In this document: in pieces, positions 36,924 through 49,320 of the stretch
How positions within the stretch are numbered: the first letter of the stretch is position 1
How the letters are laid out: every line of letters begins with the position of its first letter
From: Chromera velia
Taxonomy: Eukaryota; Sar; Chromeraceae
Direction of reading: 5' to 3'
DNA: 64,000 nucleotides
NCBI GenBank assembly: GCA_018398765.1
Contig: JAHBMJ010001206.1
Span: 30,252 to 94,251, forward strand
Position numbers and translations under genes: made by a program
The notes under the pieces: model-generated
Told to the model about the DNA's origin: nothing
The model's input: the letters and a program-made list of their open reading frames with translations, nothing else
Databases searched by the model: none

Positions 36924-38183
36924 TTGGATGCCCTTCTTCTACTTTCTTCTATGGCTCTGCGCACTGTCAGACATGTGCAGACAGTGTGGAGGGACCTCTA
37001 CTCAGCCGGGCTTCTTGCACACTCGCGGACGTCTCAGGAACTCTCGCACTGCGCCGCTTTCTCGAAGGCGGGTGCATTCACCCCTACTCTTGCCTGTCAG
37101 TCCTTCATCTCTTTGCAGAGTCTAAGGTCTCCTTTCGGTCTTCCTCAGAGAAAGTTTCCATTGCTGAGAAAGTTCTTGCGTTCTGACGTTTCGCACCGCA
37201 ACCTACTTGTCCATGATGCGCCTTTGCTTCTTCTTCCCACGGGGACAGCAGTGGTCAAGGCTCTGTACAGATGTGGGTGTTCGACCAATACCTCCCGCTT
37301 CCTGCCTTGCTGCGACATCCACGTGTCTCCTTCCTGCAAGTACAATTTAAGGGGTACAAAAGTCCCCTTGAATAGACGAACGTCAGTCCTCTTTCAGTCA
37401 CAGCGGACCTCCATTCCGTCTCTGCAGAAGCAGAAAGCCTTCGCAGTGGTCTTGTCTTCTTCTCAAGGCCAAGAGAGAAGCGAGGAAGATGGACCTGCCG
37501 AGCCAGGCGCCAACGGTAGAGCGGAAGAGGAAGAGCAAGTAGCAGAGGCACAGCGCGATGCGTGGAACTCGTTCAGTGAGGAAGAGGGGGCGTTGTCATC
37601 TTCTTCGCCATCTAACGAGACCCTTAGTGGGCAGGTGAAGCTGGAAGGAGAAGCATCGACTCCCGGCTTGCTCCAAGAGGGTTCATCCTTTTCGAGAAAC
37701 GCGTTTTTTCTGCGTTCCTCTTTCAAAAAAATGTTTTTCTTCGTCCCCTTTTTTGACTTTCTCCTTGCAACGACAGGATTGGTGACAGACAGAGACACAC
37801 GTCGGTTCCTTGCGTGGGCAATTTCATGGAAGGCATACGTTTCGTTGCTTATCTGGGTGCTGCACAAGCTGGGGTTTGATAAGAATCACTTGTGGACTGG
37901 GTTTGGAGTTTCTGGACTCCTTGCTGCGTTTGCATGTCAGGAGGTTTTGACAAATATGTTGAGTGGGAACCTCCTTCAGTGCCTTGTAGGGGAAGACGTG
38001 ATAATCAAACAAGGAGGTCACGACTATCGAGGGCATGTAGAAGCAATCAACACGAGGACTTTGAAGCTCATTACGCCTGATGGTCTCATCATTCTTCTTC
38101 CCTGTGCTCTTGTATGTTCAAGTCCGATTGTCATTTTGAAGAAAAAAGAAGCAGAAAAACGCCATCCAGGCGCTTCCAGCTGA
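36924..38183 (+). CDS. MscS-like mechanosensitive channel, 419 aa
   Basis: Single open exon. The C-terminal part carries the MscS core. A pore-lining-type helix from about residue 323 contains LWTGFGVSGLLAAFACQEV and LTNMLSGN, followed by the beta domain with GEDVIIKQGG, GHVEAINTRTLKL, DGLIILLPC and SSPIVILKK. This is the order and spacing of MscS (helix TM3, then the Sm-like domain). Two further hydrophobic helices precede it at about residues 273-290 and 297-315. About 270 N-terminal residues are Ser/Arg-rich with an acidic stretch, as in organelle-targeted relatives. The large C-terminal vestibule of bacterial MscS is missing. Start: ATG 36924, with a second in-frame ATG at 36951. A hydrophobic leader (MPFFYFLLWLC) is open in another frame here, so an unrecognised 5' intron is possible. 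Confidence 0.72.
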   Translation: MDALLLLSSMALRTVRHVQTVWRDLYSAGLLAHSRTSQELSHCAAFSKAGAFTPTLACQSFISLQSLRSPFGLPQRKFPLLRKFLRSDVSHRNLLVHDAPLLLLPTGTAVVKALYRCGCSTNTSRFLPCCDIHVSPSCKYNLRGTKVPLNRRTSVLFQSQRTSIPSLQKQKAFAVVLSSSQGQERSEEDGPAEPGANGRAEEEEQVAEAQRDAWNSFSEEEGALSSSSPSNETLSGQVKLEGEASTPGLLQEGSSFSRNAFFLRSSFKKMFFFVPFFDFLLATTGLVTDRDTRRFLAWAISWKAYVSLLIWVLHKLGFDKNHLWTGFGVSGLLAAFACQEVLTNMLSGNLLQCLVGEDVIIKQGGHDYRGHVEAINTRTLKLITPDGLIILLPCALVCSSPIVILKKKEAEKRHPGASS

Positions 38184-38329
38184 CCTCAAAAAGCAGATGA
38201 GTGAAACGACACTATAGACGTTTAAAAAATGAGTTTATCTTTTTTTTCGTTTCAGCAATATTGTCATTATATTGACCTAGCTCGATCTGGAGTTGATATG
38301 GGTTGATTTCTAGATTGATTTACTAATGC

Positions 38330-41300
38330 TGTAAGCTGTTTTACTGGAGTCTTAGTACTATCAGATACAGATCGTTAAAATCTGACAGACACCGGTTGGT
38401 TTGGTCTAACAGTTAATGTCAATCTCGAGCATTCTTAGTGATGACGTCAAGCAGACACGTCAAGCATGCACTTCACCAAAATCACTTAATGAAAGCATGC
38501 CCGACTTCACGATGCGCGACCTCGTAATACACCCATGCACGCTATGTGGCCCGGGTCCCCCGTCCGGCCCACATCTGCCTGATGCTTGCCAGCCCTTTAT
38601 TACTCAGTCTTCTTATTAGGTGGAATGCCCCTCACACTTGCCCGCCTTTTAAGCCAATGTCCACGCTTGGCTCTGAAGACTGATATATTAATCATGTATC
38701 CATCGAGCGATCGGACAATCAATTCTCATGCCTATCTATCTTTTCATCAAGCGCCTATCTAGCATGCCCTCGAACGATCGAGTCATCATCATACATTGTT
38801 TCTCACCTTATGCCTTTCCTCCCTCATACTGCCCGTCTGTCATTTTTCTTTCCTTTTGAAATCAGCGATCCTTTCTTTTGCTTTCTTAAGATTCTTCGCT
38901 GGCTTCCACAAAGCATCCTTCACTCCAAACCCTTTTCATTTAACTAAATAATGCTGCTTCCCTGAAATTCTCTTGCTGTCCAAAATTTTATCTACCTTGT
39001 ATTCAGGGCCCTCGAACCTTGGAAGTCTAACTACAGGTGGAGGGTCACCCGGCTCTCTCACATACTTCTTCAGATAGTTCATATTCACCATAGAATGAAT
39101 GCGAACTCCTGCCGGAAAGATCAACTCATATACTTCCCGTGTGATTGCCCTCTTTACCTTAAAAGGACCAAACCACACAGGCTCAAGCTTCCTCTTTACT
39201 CCCTCTGGCCTTCTTTTTTATTCGAAAAATTCTCTATGCACCAATACCCAATCTCCTGAACCCAATTCCAGTTCCGTATGATAACGATCATAATAGCGAG
39301 CTACCGTCTCCCTTGCTCACTCCAGGCACTCCTTCGCTTGTGCCATCTCTGCCCTGTGTCGTGTAGCGAAGTCAGCTGCTGCCAGAGACAGCAAACTTCC
39401 CCGAACAGGCACTGCAGGCAGTCAGATTGGATCAAAGCTATGCACAAATCTAAATGGTGAGAGACCTGTCACTAGATGTACACTGTTTCTATATGCAAAC
39501 TGACATGCCGGCAAAGCCTCGGCCCAGTCTTCCTGATGGTCCATCACGAAACACCTCAACATCTCCCTGATCGTTCTGTTGTCTCTCTCTGTCTGTTCGT
39601 CTGTCTGTGGGTGTCTGGAAGAGCTCATCTTGATTTTTGATTTCCAGAATCTTTGCAATTCTTGCCAAAATGCAGAGATGAAGCGAGGATCGCGATCAGA
39701 GAGAAGAGAACGAAACATACCGACCGAGCACACCACTCTCTCGAATACAATCGATGCTGTCTCTTCTCCCGTAATCTCTTCCCACACCGGGATGAAAAAT
39801 ACATCCTTTGACAAACGATCAACAACAGAGAGAATTCCATCCACAATTCTTCCCCAGTACAACGTTCTCGGCAGACCAAACAGGAAGTCGAGAGAAAGAG
39901 ATTCATATGGACACTCAGAGATAGGCAAAAGATTGAGCAGACCAGGTCTTTTCTGGGTGGAATGTTTTGCTCTCTGACAGGCATCACACCAAGCCACATA
40001 CTTCTTGACTGATAAATATATGTTGAGCCAGTAGAACTTACTGTTCAGCTTGAAAAATGTCTTTTCTGGCCCCAGATGTCCTCCAACCACCGTGTCATGA
40101 TGCTCAGAGATCATCTGCCTCTGCAGAATATCAGTCGGAATGGCCAATCTGTCTTTGAAATAAAGAAAGCCATCAACAAGAGTGAATGGTTGAATTCTTA
40201 TTCTTAAGTGTCGAGGCACAGGCACCTCTGGATGCTTCAATACTTCGATGAGCTCCTGAAAGAATCTTTTTTTTTTGTATCCTCCTTTCACTTCCTTCAA
40301 GAACTCTTCATTCACATCCACTCTCATCTCAATGCCTGCCAATAGTCTTTTCGCTTCCTTTTCTTCTTCCTTTCTCTTTTCAGTCTTTTCTTCCACTCCC
40401 TGCTTTTGCTCAGTTCTCACAGGCTTTCTGCTCAATACATCTGCCACCCAATTTTTACTTCCAGGCACGTATCGAGGCGTGATACCTATCTGGTCCGACA
40501 ACAAAACCCAACGACGCATGCGAGAAGACATTTACATTCGATCGGCAGTCGACATGACTGTCTTCAAACTTTTATGATCACTCCATACCTGGGTCGTACA
40601 CGAAACGTACGGATGCCAGATCTTGACTGCGAACACATAAGCAAGGAACTCCTTGTCTCTGATGTGGTAGTTCTTCTCTGCTGGGCTCATTATTCTCGAA
40701 GCAAATGCACACGGCCAAAGGATCCCGACATGTGGATCCTTCTACATGAGCACAGCAGCAACAGTCGCAGTCTTTTCACATGCATCAGCAAAACTTTTGA
40801 ATGGACAAGTAGGATCAGGAATGTACAATTCAGTCACCTGCTTAACTGCTTCTTTGACTGCCTCAAAACTCGCCTGCTGCTCTTCTTTCTACTCAAACTT
40901 CACCGTCTTTTTCAGCAAGCGATAAAGAGGCGCAGCCTTCTTGCTGAATTCAAACACAAAACGTCTCACCCAAGAAGCCAAACCAAGAAAAGAATGCAAC
41001 TCACTCACATTCTTGGGCATTGGCCAGTTTTCTATCTTTTCTATTTTCTTTGTCTCTGGCCTCACTCCTTTCTCTGAGATCCTCAGCACCAAGAATGTTA
41101 CCTCTCTTTGAAAAAAATGACACTTCGACAACTTTGTAAACAGATTTGCCTATTTGAGGAGAAAAAGAACATAAGAGACATGCCGTTCATGCTCCTCTCT
41201 CGTCTTTGAATAAATTAGAATATCATCCAAAAATACAGATACATACCGATCAAGGCACTCCCTCAACATATAGTGAATCAATCGTATGGCTGCCGGGGGG

Positions 41301-44300
41301 GCATTCGTTCATCCAAAAGAGACCACCAGCCATTCATAATTCCCATACCTCGTCGTAAAGGCTGTTTTGGGCATGTCTTTCTCTCTTATTCTCATCTGAT
41401 GGTAGTACCGTGAAAAATTTTACCCTATACAGCCTATCGATCAAATCTTGAGGATGAGGCAATGGATGCTTGTCCTTCACTGTGATTCTATTTAATTCCG
41501 TATAGTCACAACACATCCTCTGAGTCATTGTCCCATCCTTCTTTGCCACAAACAAAACTGGTGCTGCAAAATGAGAACAAGACGGTCGAATGAATCCTTG
41601 CTTCAAATATATATCAACTTGCTTCCTCAATTCATCCAGCTCACCCAAAGAGAGACGATAGGGTGGGCAAGCTGGAGGCGGGTGTCCTGGTTCGAGATCT
41701 ATCTTGAAGTCAAGTCCTTCCCCCCACGACGGCGGCAACCCTGTCAAGGAATCGGGAAAGAGAGATGCATTGTCTGCCACAATTGTCTTCATGTCGATCA
41801 GCACGGTCGATTTCTTCAGGTACTCACGGACCTCAGTCAATTTAGGCGAAGAGAGAACAGGATGATCAGAAGGAAGAGAAGAGAGAAAATCATCATTCAT
41901 TGCCTCACTACCCCTAAGTCCCTTTCCATTCTCCCCAGCATTCTTTCTCCCCCCGTCTTCACTGACTTCATGCAATCTCTGAACCCTGCAGGCAACCCCA
42001 GTGGACTCACCAAAAGGGATTTTTGTCTGCAGTCTAACTAGATGGCAGATAGCTCCTTTCTGGATCGCCCGCTTTGCCTGCATAGAAGAGAGAAGAAGAG
42101 GAGTGCTGAATGTTTATTCCTCGTCCTCTTCCTCCAACTCCACATCTGGAACCCAATAAATCAATTTCCCTCTGAACTAAAAACGTAGACTTTGAGACGA
42201 CCACTGCAGTTCAGGCTTATAGGCATGACCCCACTTTGTCCCTAAGATCAAATCATACTCATCCACGTCGGCTGACATTGCACCCACTGTCTCTTGATAC
42301 CCCTGAATGTTGATTGGCACTGTGGGTGCACACTCACAGACCGACCGAGTCTTCGAGGATTTGAGGGCACCGTGTAAGTTGACGGGTCGTCTCAATCTGC
42401 ACACATGGAGATGGTGGGCATGAGCAAAATGATAGTCAAGATAAATATCATCTACACCTGAATCAACCAAAACTCTGACAGGTACACCAGTCACTCGACC
42501 TAAAAACATAAACAACCCCGGACGGACCCCTATTTCATTTTCCTTCTCCTTCATTTTCATTGGCACATCTTCATTCTTAGGGCTTCCTCCCATCTCGGGG
42601 CACTGACCACAAGTTTTGAGTCCCTCTGCTCCTATCACCTCATCCGTCTCGAAACCTCTGTAGATCGTTCGAACTCCCCTACCTGCCAGCTTTGTTCTAC
42701 CTCTTCCTCTCCCTCTGGGACCACCGTCTCTACGTCCCCCTCTTCACTGTGACTAGCCCAGAGGTGGCCATGCTTGGGCAGTCAGGAATGGAGCTCTAAA
42801 CCCTCTGCGATCTCCTTGGTATCCGCCTCTGCCCTGCCCCCATCCCCCCTGCCTGAAGTCTTCACGGAATCTCCCGTAGTCCTGCGAGTCCCAAGGGTTC
42901 CCTCCGCCAGTGAGTCTCCACATTCCAGAGAAGTTTCCACCGAGTCCAGAGAAGGGACTTGGACACTACTTAGCAGTATACCCTGTGAGGCGGCATCTGA
43001 AACACCTTCCCTCTGCAATACAGAGAGACCTCTCTGCCGGTGTGAGTGGTGGTGGGAGTTGACGGACCCCACACAGGTCCATGGGGACGGGCCCTTCCTC
43101 TTATCTCAATGGAGAGTTGCGTCAGGCACTCTCCCCACCACTCTCAAAGGCACTCAGCCTTTGGAAGTCTTGTGTCCCGCCTCGCGGTCCTTCTCCACCA
43201 GAGAGAAAGACCTCAAGCTTGCTTGCCGTCTTCATGGCAATAACCAAGTTGACCGAATGCGCCTTATTTATTTCAAGGCGGACATCTGCTGGCAAACCAG
43301 AGATGTAGTCTTCAACGATGTCTTTCTTGATCAACTGGCCCTTCAGTTTCGCGACAAGCGGCTTGAATCGCTTGTTGTAGTCGTCGACCCCAGCTCCAGT
43401 GCATCGGCACTTCTTCAGGTCCTTTTTGGCCTTCTGTCTGGCCAGTGTGTCTGAATAGTGCTCGATGAGGGCAACCTTCAACAACTCCCAGTTCTGGAAT
43501 GGTCTGTTCTCGACCTCATAGAGATCAAACCATTCCTTGAGGTCCTGGGACATTCTGTTCTTTGCCACCAGTACCTTGTCCAGGTCCAACACTTTCTTAA
43601 GTTTGTAGAAGTCTTCTACGTCTTTCAACCACCTGGTCAGCTTGGCCGTCACTCCAGAGAACAGAGCAGGGGCCTCGCACAGCTTCATGTAGTACGACGA
43701 GGACGCAGTTATACTTTGGGCTGGCACAATGGCAGGTGATGTTACCGTTACCTAGACAGATTCCTGAGACTCTGAGGCTTGAGAAACAAGTAATTGCAGA
43801 GTTTCTCCATGCAGGTTTTGCGTCGCCTGCATAGAGTCGATCCGCTGAGACAATGCTTCAATGGCCCCGACAATCTGCAGAATCCCCGGAGCTAGTACAT
43901 CCTCTGTCACACCTTCCATCGACGTATGGAGTCGACAGTTAGTAGACTGAACCAGTCTGAGTACATTGAATTCAACAAGAGCGTTCTCCCTTAACTGAGG
44001 GTGGAACGAGGCTCTAAACTACCAGATGTAAGCTGTTTTACTGGAGTTTTAGTACTATCAGATACAGATGGTTAAAGTCTGACAGATATCGGTTGGTTTG
44101 GTCTAACAGTTAATGTCAATCTCGAGCATTCTTAGTGATGACGTCAAGCAGACACGTCAAGCATGCACTTCACCAAAATCACTTAATGAAAGCATGCTCA
44201 ACTTCACGATGTGCGACCTCGTAATACACCTATGCACGCTATATGGCCCGGGTCCCCTGTCCGGCCCACATCTGCCTGACGCTTGCCAGCCCTTTATTAC

Positions 44301-44333
44301 TCAGTCTTCTGATTAGGTGGAATGCCCCTCACA
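38330..44333 (-). mobile_element. Ty3/gypsy LTR retrotransposon fossil
   Basis: Two 307-bp LTRs, 38330-38636 and 44027-44333, start TGTAAGCTG and end CCCTCACA on the plus strand. The element reads on the minus strand. A primer-binding-like TGGTAGTTTAGAGC lies just inside the right LTR. The order is gag (about 43.1-43.7 kb, with its tail further down), aspartic protease (about 42.2-42.6 kb), reverse transcriptase and RNase H (about 40.5-42.1 kb), and integrase (about 39.4-40.5 kb, with an HHxxxxGGHLG-type zinc motif) with a C-terminal piece near 38.9-39.2 kb. This order is that of Ty3/gypsy. The coding region is broken at several places. The LTRs differ at about 13 of 307 positions, mostly transitions, suggesting moderate age. 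The flanks AATGC and AATGT may be a 5-bp target duplication. Confidence 0.9.
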
Positions 44334-44334
44334 A

Positions 44335-45870
44335 ATGTATTAATTCAAATCATTAGTTTCTCGATCTTATTTTTTCTAGGCGGAGGATATTAAAAACAAT
44401 AATCAAAAATAATAATCAAAACAAAAAAAAAATGACCATATGATTCAAATGCAAAAAATATAAAGTTTGACCTATAGGTTGCTACGAAGACCTTCCGGTC
44501 ACCTAAAAACGTATTCAAAAATTCAAATGAATTGTTTTGGGATTTTTGAAAGCAATTGTATAGATTTTAATGAAGATGAATTCTAAAGTTAGTCTGTATA
44601 TATCGTACTATACGATAGGCTGAATTATACAATTTTTGCATTTCCTTCTTCAAGAATTTTGATAACCTCAATCGGCAGTGATTCGGCACCTCCGCCTATC
44701 CACTGACCCACCCATTGTTTCCTGCCGGCATCTTCATCTTTTTTCTTCTAATTTTTTGGAACTCTGAAAGCTTCGCTGCTTTCACGATCCTGAAAATATT
44801 TTTAAAACGCGTTCTGTCATTGTCTTCAATCATGAGACCAAAAGTTGCAGTCTCTGCATTTCGCTCACACCTAGGCTCACACCCACCCGTTCTCCTTAAT
44901 GATGTTGCCAGCATCATCGTTGAATAGTCTTCTTCTTGCTTCTTCAGGCAGTCCTAACACACAATGTAAAAACGCTGGTTACCAAAGGGATTGGTAGGGA
45001 TCGGTCGGTGTGTAAAATTCAATTCTAGCGTCACTCAGTAATTTGAGATTCATTTGAATTCATTTCAGTCAGTTCCGTGTGTAGACTTCCATCTCCTCTT
45101 GTGGATCTCTGTGGATCTTTATATAAAAAACTAAATTTTAATCATCATTCTCTTTATAAAGCTGGTTAAACCTCCTAGTAAACTTTAGTTAGAACTTATG
45201 TCTTAACTAGTGTCTTGATTTATATTTGGATGGTTTCAAAAATAAAAAAAACCAAAATCAAATATTAAAAAAAAAAAACCCGAAAAATGATGTTATGTTT
45301 TATTCTTTGATTTTGATGTCCTACGCCCAGCATTTTTTTTAGTTTCTCTTATTATTTTTAAACTTTTTTTTTAAACAAAATTATTATTTTGACCTGATCT
45401 GCATAAAACAATTAGCAGCGATTTTTTTATGTGAGACAAAATTCTTATTTTTTAGAATTTGAATTGTCCTTATCAGAGACTTTATGTCATATTTCTTAGA
45501 GCTAGCATATCATTAATTAATTAATATAAACAAAAAAACAGAAACAAGGGGTCTCATTTCAACTTCGTTTGAGCCTGAGCAATTCAAAGTTGTTTTTATG
45601 ATTTTTTAGGTAACTTACACGTCCTTAATTTTTTCCTGTTTTCTTTCAAGATTAAATTGTCTTACTTGTTTATTTTCATATCTGAAGATACCATTGCCAG
45701 TAATCTGTATACGGTAAACAGCTATTATTCAATGTATATACTTAAGAAAACAAACACGGAGCTATAGACATAGAGACTCTCAGAATTGTTCTTCATTTGT
45801 ATGAACATATGGGGGTCAGAGCCTGATTTATCTGATCCTGAGATCTGAAAAATTTGAAACATCAAAGCGT
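44335..45870. other. AT-rich gene-free island
   Basis: Low-GC sequence with poly-A/T runs directly beside the gypsy element. A 73-codon frame on the minus strand near 44696-44917 (with KIRRKKMKM) has no start or splice support and is not annotated. Confidence 0.6.
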
Positions 45871-45892
45871 CAGTGGACTCGATCGCCGGAGA

Positions 45893-46256
45893 TCAAGCCG
45901 GAACAACGGGGAGGGCTGACTCGGAACCATTGGAAACTGGGCGCAGCCACCCGCAGGCCTTACAGAATTTCCAGCTGGGGTCCATCGGTTCCCCACAGTC
46001 CCTCTCTCCGCACACGCCGTCCCCGAGACGTGCCCAAACAATCAAGGACCCACGGCTGCCCCTCTCAATGGGGTCCGTCTTGTGCCAGCAACTGAAGCCA
46101 GAAGGGAAGTGTCAATCAATTTGTAGTCATGCAGGATCAGATTCAAAATCGACCCACCAACTTGCAACGATGTGGGAGAAACATCAACAACGCACCGCAA
46201 AGTAGTCAAGCGTTCGCAGACTTGTGCGAGAAGCAGCATGCAACATCAACAAAAAC

Positions 46257-46293
<37 letters not shown>

Positions 46294-48531
46294 AGTGGGA
46301 CAGCGAAGAGAGAAACAGTGACACAGACAGGGAGTGAAACAAAACGAGAGAGACATTGGAACATACACACCAACGAGGGAATAGATTTAGGTGGAATCAC
46401 GTCAGAAAAGTCTCGTAGGGTGCCCGACATAAGAAACTCCAGGCCCCCCACCTCAAACCCGAAACATGAATTGGAAATTCTCCGAACCGACCTGCCATCG
46501 TGCATCACGGCTGTTCCCACTTTGTGTGCGTAAGTAAGGACCCTCTCCTCCTCCCCCGGAGGGTCGATCTGTGCTGAGCCATCGTCGTTCTCTTCGTCTT
46601 TTTTTGGCGAAGCCACAGCCCTCCCCCGCCTCCCCTTCGGAAGAAAAAATCCGACAGTCGACCCCTGGAGGTCGTCGGATGCATGGACGCACAGATTGAT
46701 CGTCACCGCACTTCTGCAGGCACGCAAGGAGGAAGGAAAGCACAGTGAGGGGCTTGACGTCATCTTCAGGGATCCATAAATAAAAGAGAAACGGGTACAC
46801 ACAAAGGAGACAATCACCCAAGAAATGATAAAAAGGCAGAACCGGAGCCTTGGGTAAGTGGGAAGTCCAACCGCTTGACCTTGAGAGACCTCAAAACGCC
46901 AAATTCTTGCAGGACTAACTGAATCTTCTGGCAAACGTGAGAGAGAGAGCTCATGAATTCGTTCATTCTGTAGCGACGAGACGACCGAATGGAGTACAGC
47001 TAGGTATTTGCGAGACGTTCACTCAGCATGCCGAATTGTGTCTGTGGATTTGTGTCCCGCTGAGGAGACTCCGACATCCTTCCTATCTGTCGGCCTCTTC
47101 TAGTCTTCCTTGATTCTTGCTCTACCTCACTGTTCTTCAATCTGTCTTCATGCAGTACTGCACTTTGCTCTTTCAACCTGAAAGGAAATGTTCTTTCTCT
47201 CAATGAATGCCCTTTCAACTACATGTAGAGAGGGAAGCTGACCTGTCACAGTGCACTTTGAACTTTGCGTTCTCTTCCCTCCCCACGAAGTTGCGAGTCA
47301 AGAACGCGTGATACACTCTGCATGGGGGTCTGCCTGCTTTCTCTGCCGCTCTGTTCGCTCCTTTCTCGACAGCCTCGAGAAGTGGCAGGAAGCCGCAATC
47401 CTGTAAGTTGCCTAGATTGCCGTCGTGCCGTTCGTGAAGAGGAAGACCTAAGTCTGGGTGGTCTCTCACAAACTTCTCGTAATGATGAATCTCCTCCCAA
47501 ACAGCTTTGCAAAATGCAGAATTGGCAAGGGGAAACGCAAACACCCCGTCTGAAATCTCAGCAGGAGACTGTGCGGACTCATTTTCAGTACTACTCTCTG
47601 TGTCTGTCTTGAACATTGCAGCACAGACCTCAGTCGGATCGTACAGAAAAGAATGTCGGGGCGCGTAGTGCTGTTCAAGTAAAGAAAGTCCCTTCAGTCG
47701 GAGCTCTTGCTTTCTTGCCGTCTCTGCCTTCAGTACTCGAGACCTCAAAATTTTGTTCCGGGTAATGGACGCCGTCTTGGCCTCCTCGGCTCCCGGTATC
47801 ATCCCATTGACCTCCTTCTCCCCCTCGTCTATTCCTAGATGAGCACACAGAAGCAACGCAGTTGCCAAAAGTTCTTTTCTCTTGACGCTCTCAACTGCCA
47901 ACGAGGCCATCTCGTCGGCTAACACCTGCAAAGGAGCGCGCCCAAAACTGTCGGGTGCTTCGGCCCAGGCTTGGCATCTAGTGTCTTGGAGGAAGAGCTC
48001 CACGATGGGGGCGTGGCCGTTGCAGGCGGCAAGGAGGAGGGGGCTTCTCCCTCCAGCCTCAAAGTGCGGAAGTGCCTGACCGAGGGCGATTTTGAAGTCT
48101 TTGGTCCTCATTTGCTCAGCCTCTTCTTTGGAGAAAGGACTTTGCAGAAGGTGTTTTAGACACGCCTCGTACCCCTGCTCGGGACAGTGGAAGAGAGGAC
48201 CGTCACCGTGGGGCGCAGGGTGGCGGTACATGGGATTCGCTCCCATATGGATCAATTTTGCAACAGCGATGGGAAGGTTACTCACGCAGGCAATGTACAA
48301 AGGCGAGCCCATGCACTCTGCTTTCTCAGTTGAGAGCGAGGATGAAGATCCTTGCTGGGGCTTTGGAGAAGCCGCATAGAATTCTTTGTCAATGATGTTG
48401 CATGGAGACGGTGCTCGAGCCACTTCTCCGGAAAAGGGGGGGAAAAGGAAATCCTGGAGGACTGAGGAATCAGGGGCTTCTTCCTGATCGTTCAGGACAG
48501 ATAGAAGATCACCCAGTTGAGAGCTGGACAT
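45893..48531 (-). CDS. Ankyrin-repeat 2OG-Fe(II) oxygenase, 569 aa
   Basis: Three exons, 47243-48531, 46492-46713 and 45893-46091, with agreeing phases (1289+222+199 nt). Residues about 75-105 (GSPLYIACVSN, KLIHMGANP) and 161-205 (GRSPLLLAACNGHAPIVELF) are ankyrin repeats. A coiled or charged linker follows. Residues about 345-525 form a prolyl-4-hydroxylase-like double-stranded beta-helix: FPLANSAFCKAVWEEIHHYE, the helix-side LPLHERHDGNLG, and the iron ligands H427-x-D429 in VHCDR and H507 in WHKTDP. R517 in GSRGSLIVWARL sits where the 2-oxoglutarate-binding arginine is expected. TINLCV and GTAVMHDG are the usual strands. The fold is that of PKHD/procollagen-lysyl-type hydroxylases acting on protein side chains; the substrate is unknown. 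There is no signal peptide, so cytosolic or nuclear. It lies divergent from AP4S1. Confidence 0.82.
46258..46292. repeat. CA microsatellite
   Basis: CA run inside the second intron of the ankyrin-oxygenase gene. Confidence 0.95.
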
Positions 48532-49320
48532 CTTGGACGGGTCCTAAGGGAAACGTGGAGGTCTGTGCCAGGATACGGTGCAAAATTCTCTGTAAAAGTA
48601 TCTTCAGCTGCGCTTCTGGCTGAGCACACCTTCGCCGACGCGCAACGAAGGTAGATGAAGACCTGGAACAATGCAGCTGGTAGACATTGTACTGCAACAT
48701 TGTTAATTGTCACAAATCAGTGGGAATCACTGTTTCTCCACTTCAATGTGTGACGAGAAAAGGTCAGTCAAAATGACCACAACATTTTTTTGTGCGCGCG
48801 GGTGTCGCCGCCTTCTCATATAGCTGGGCGCCGCCCGCGGGGGCCGGGGCCGCGCACGCCGCCTGCATGGCCGCACCGTCGACCCTGCATGCATGCTCCG
48901 CCGCCGTCTCCAGATGTCTCCAGGCTTTCAGGCTGAGTTTCAGCCTTGAAAGTCTCGATCTGACAGGATGTCTCGATCACATACAGAGTGACTTCAATGA
49001 ACTTCGCGATCGTCGTCGAATCAATTGACTGTCAGGGAGGAAAGACCTTGCAGCCTCGAATGGAGCAGTTGGAGCAGCTCCCTTCACTGACTTCTGTCCA
49101 GCCCTCGAGATACTTTGCCAATTGACCGTTTGTTACACTTAAGTTCACGAAGCTCAAGGTCTCGCTGTCGAACGCTGACCGCCGTGGGCGGCTTCTTTTG
49201 ACCCATAGTCCGTGTCAAGAAATCTAGAGAACCGACTCCTAGATAAATTGACTCTTCCGGGGAACGGCTGGGCAAGCCGGAGTTTTCTTAAAGAGAAAAG
49301 AAGAGGAGGGTCCGAACAGG
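48532..49320. promoter_or_regulatory. Divergent promoter region, ankyrin oxygenase / AP4S1
   Basis: 789 bases between two divergent start codons. A CpG-rich core lies at about 48790-48880, with TGCATGCATGC at about 48885-48895, TGCAACATTG near 48690-48705 and GCGATCGTCG near 49005. Composition and words match the other divergent regions here. No TATA box is evident. Confidence 0.5.

Noticed and set aside
44696-44917. A 73-codon basic frame in the AT-rich island
   Set aside because: No start context, splice sites or recognisable motif; AT-rich DNA yields lysine-rich frames by chance.
47000-47177. An alternative second exon for the ankyrin oxygenase that also keeps phase
   Set aside because: It would end the protein right after the HCD motif and lose the rest of the oxygenase fold. 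The exons at 46492-46713 and 45893-46091 restore all catalytic residues with matching phases.
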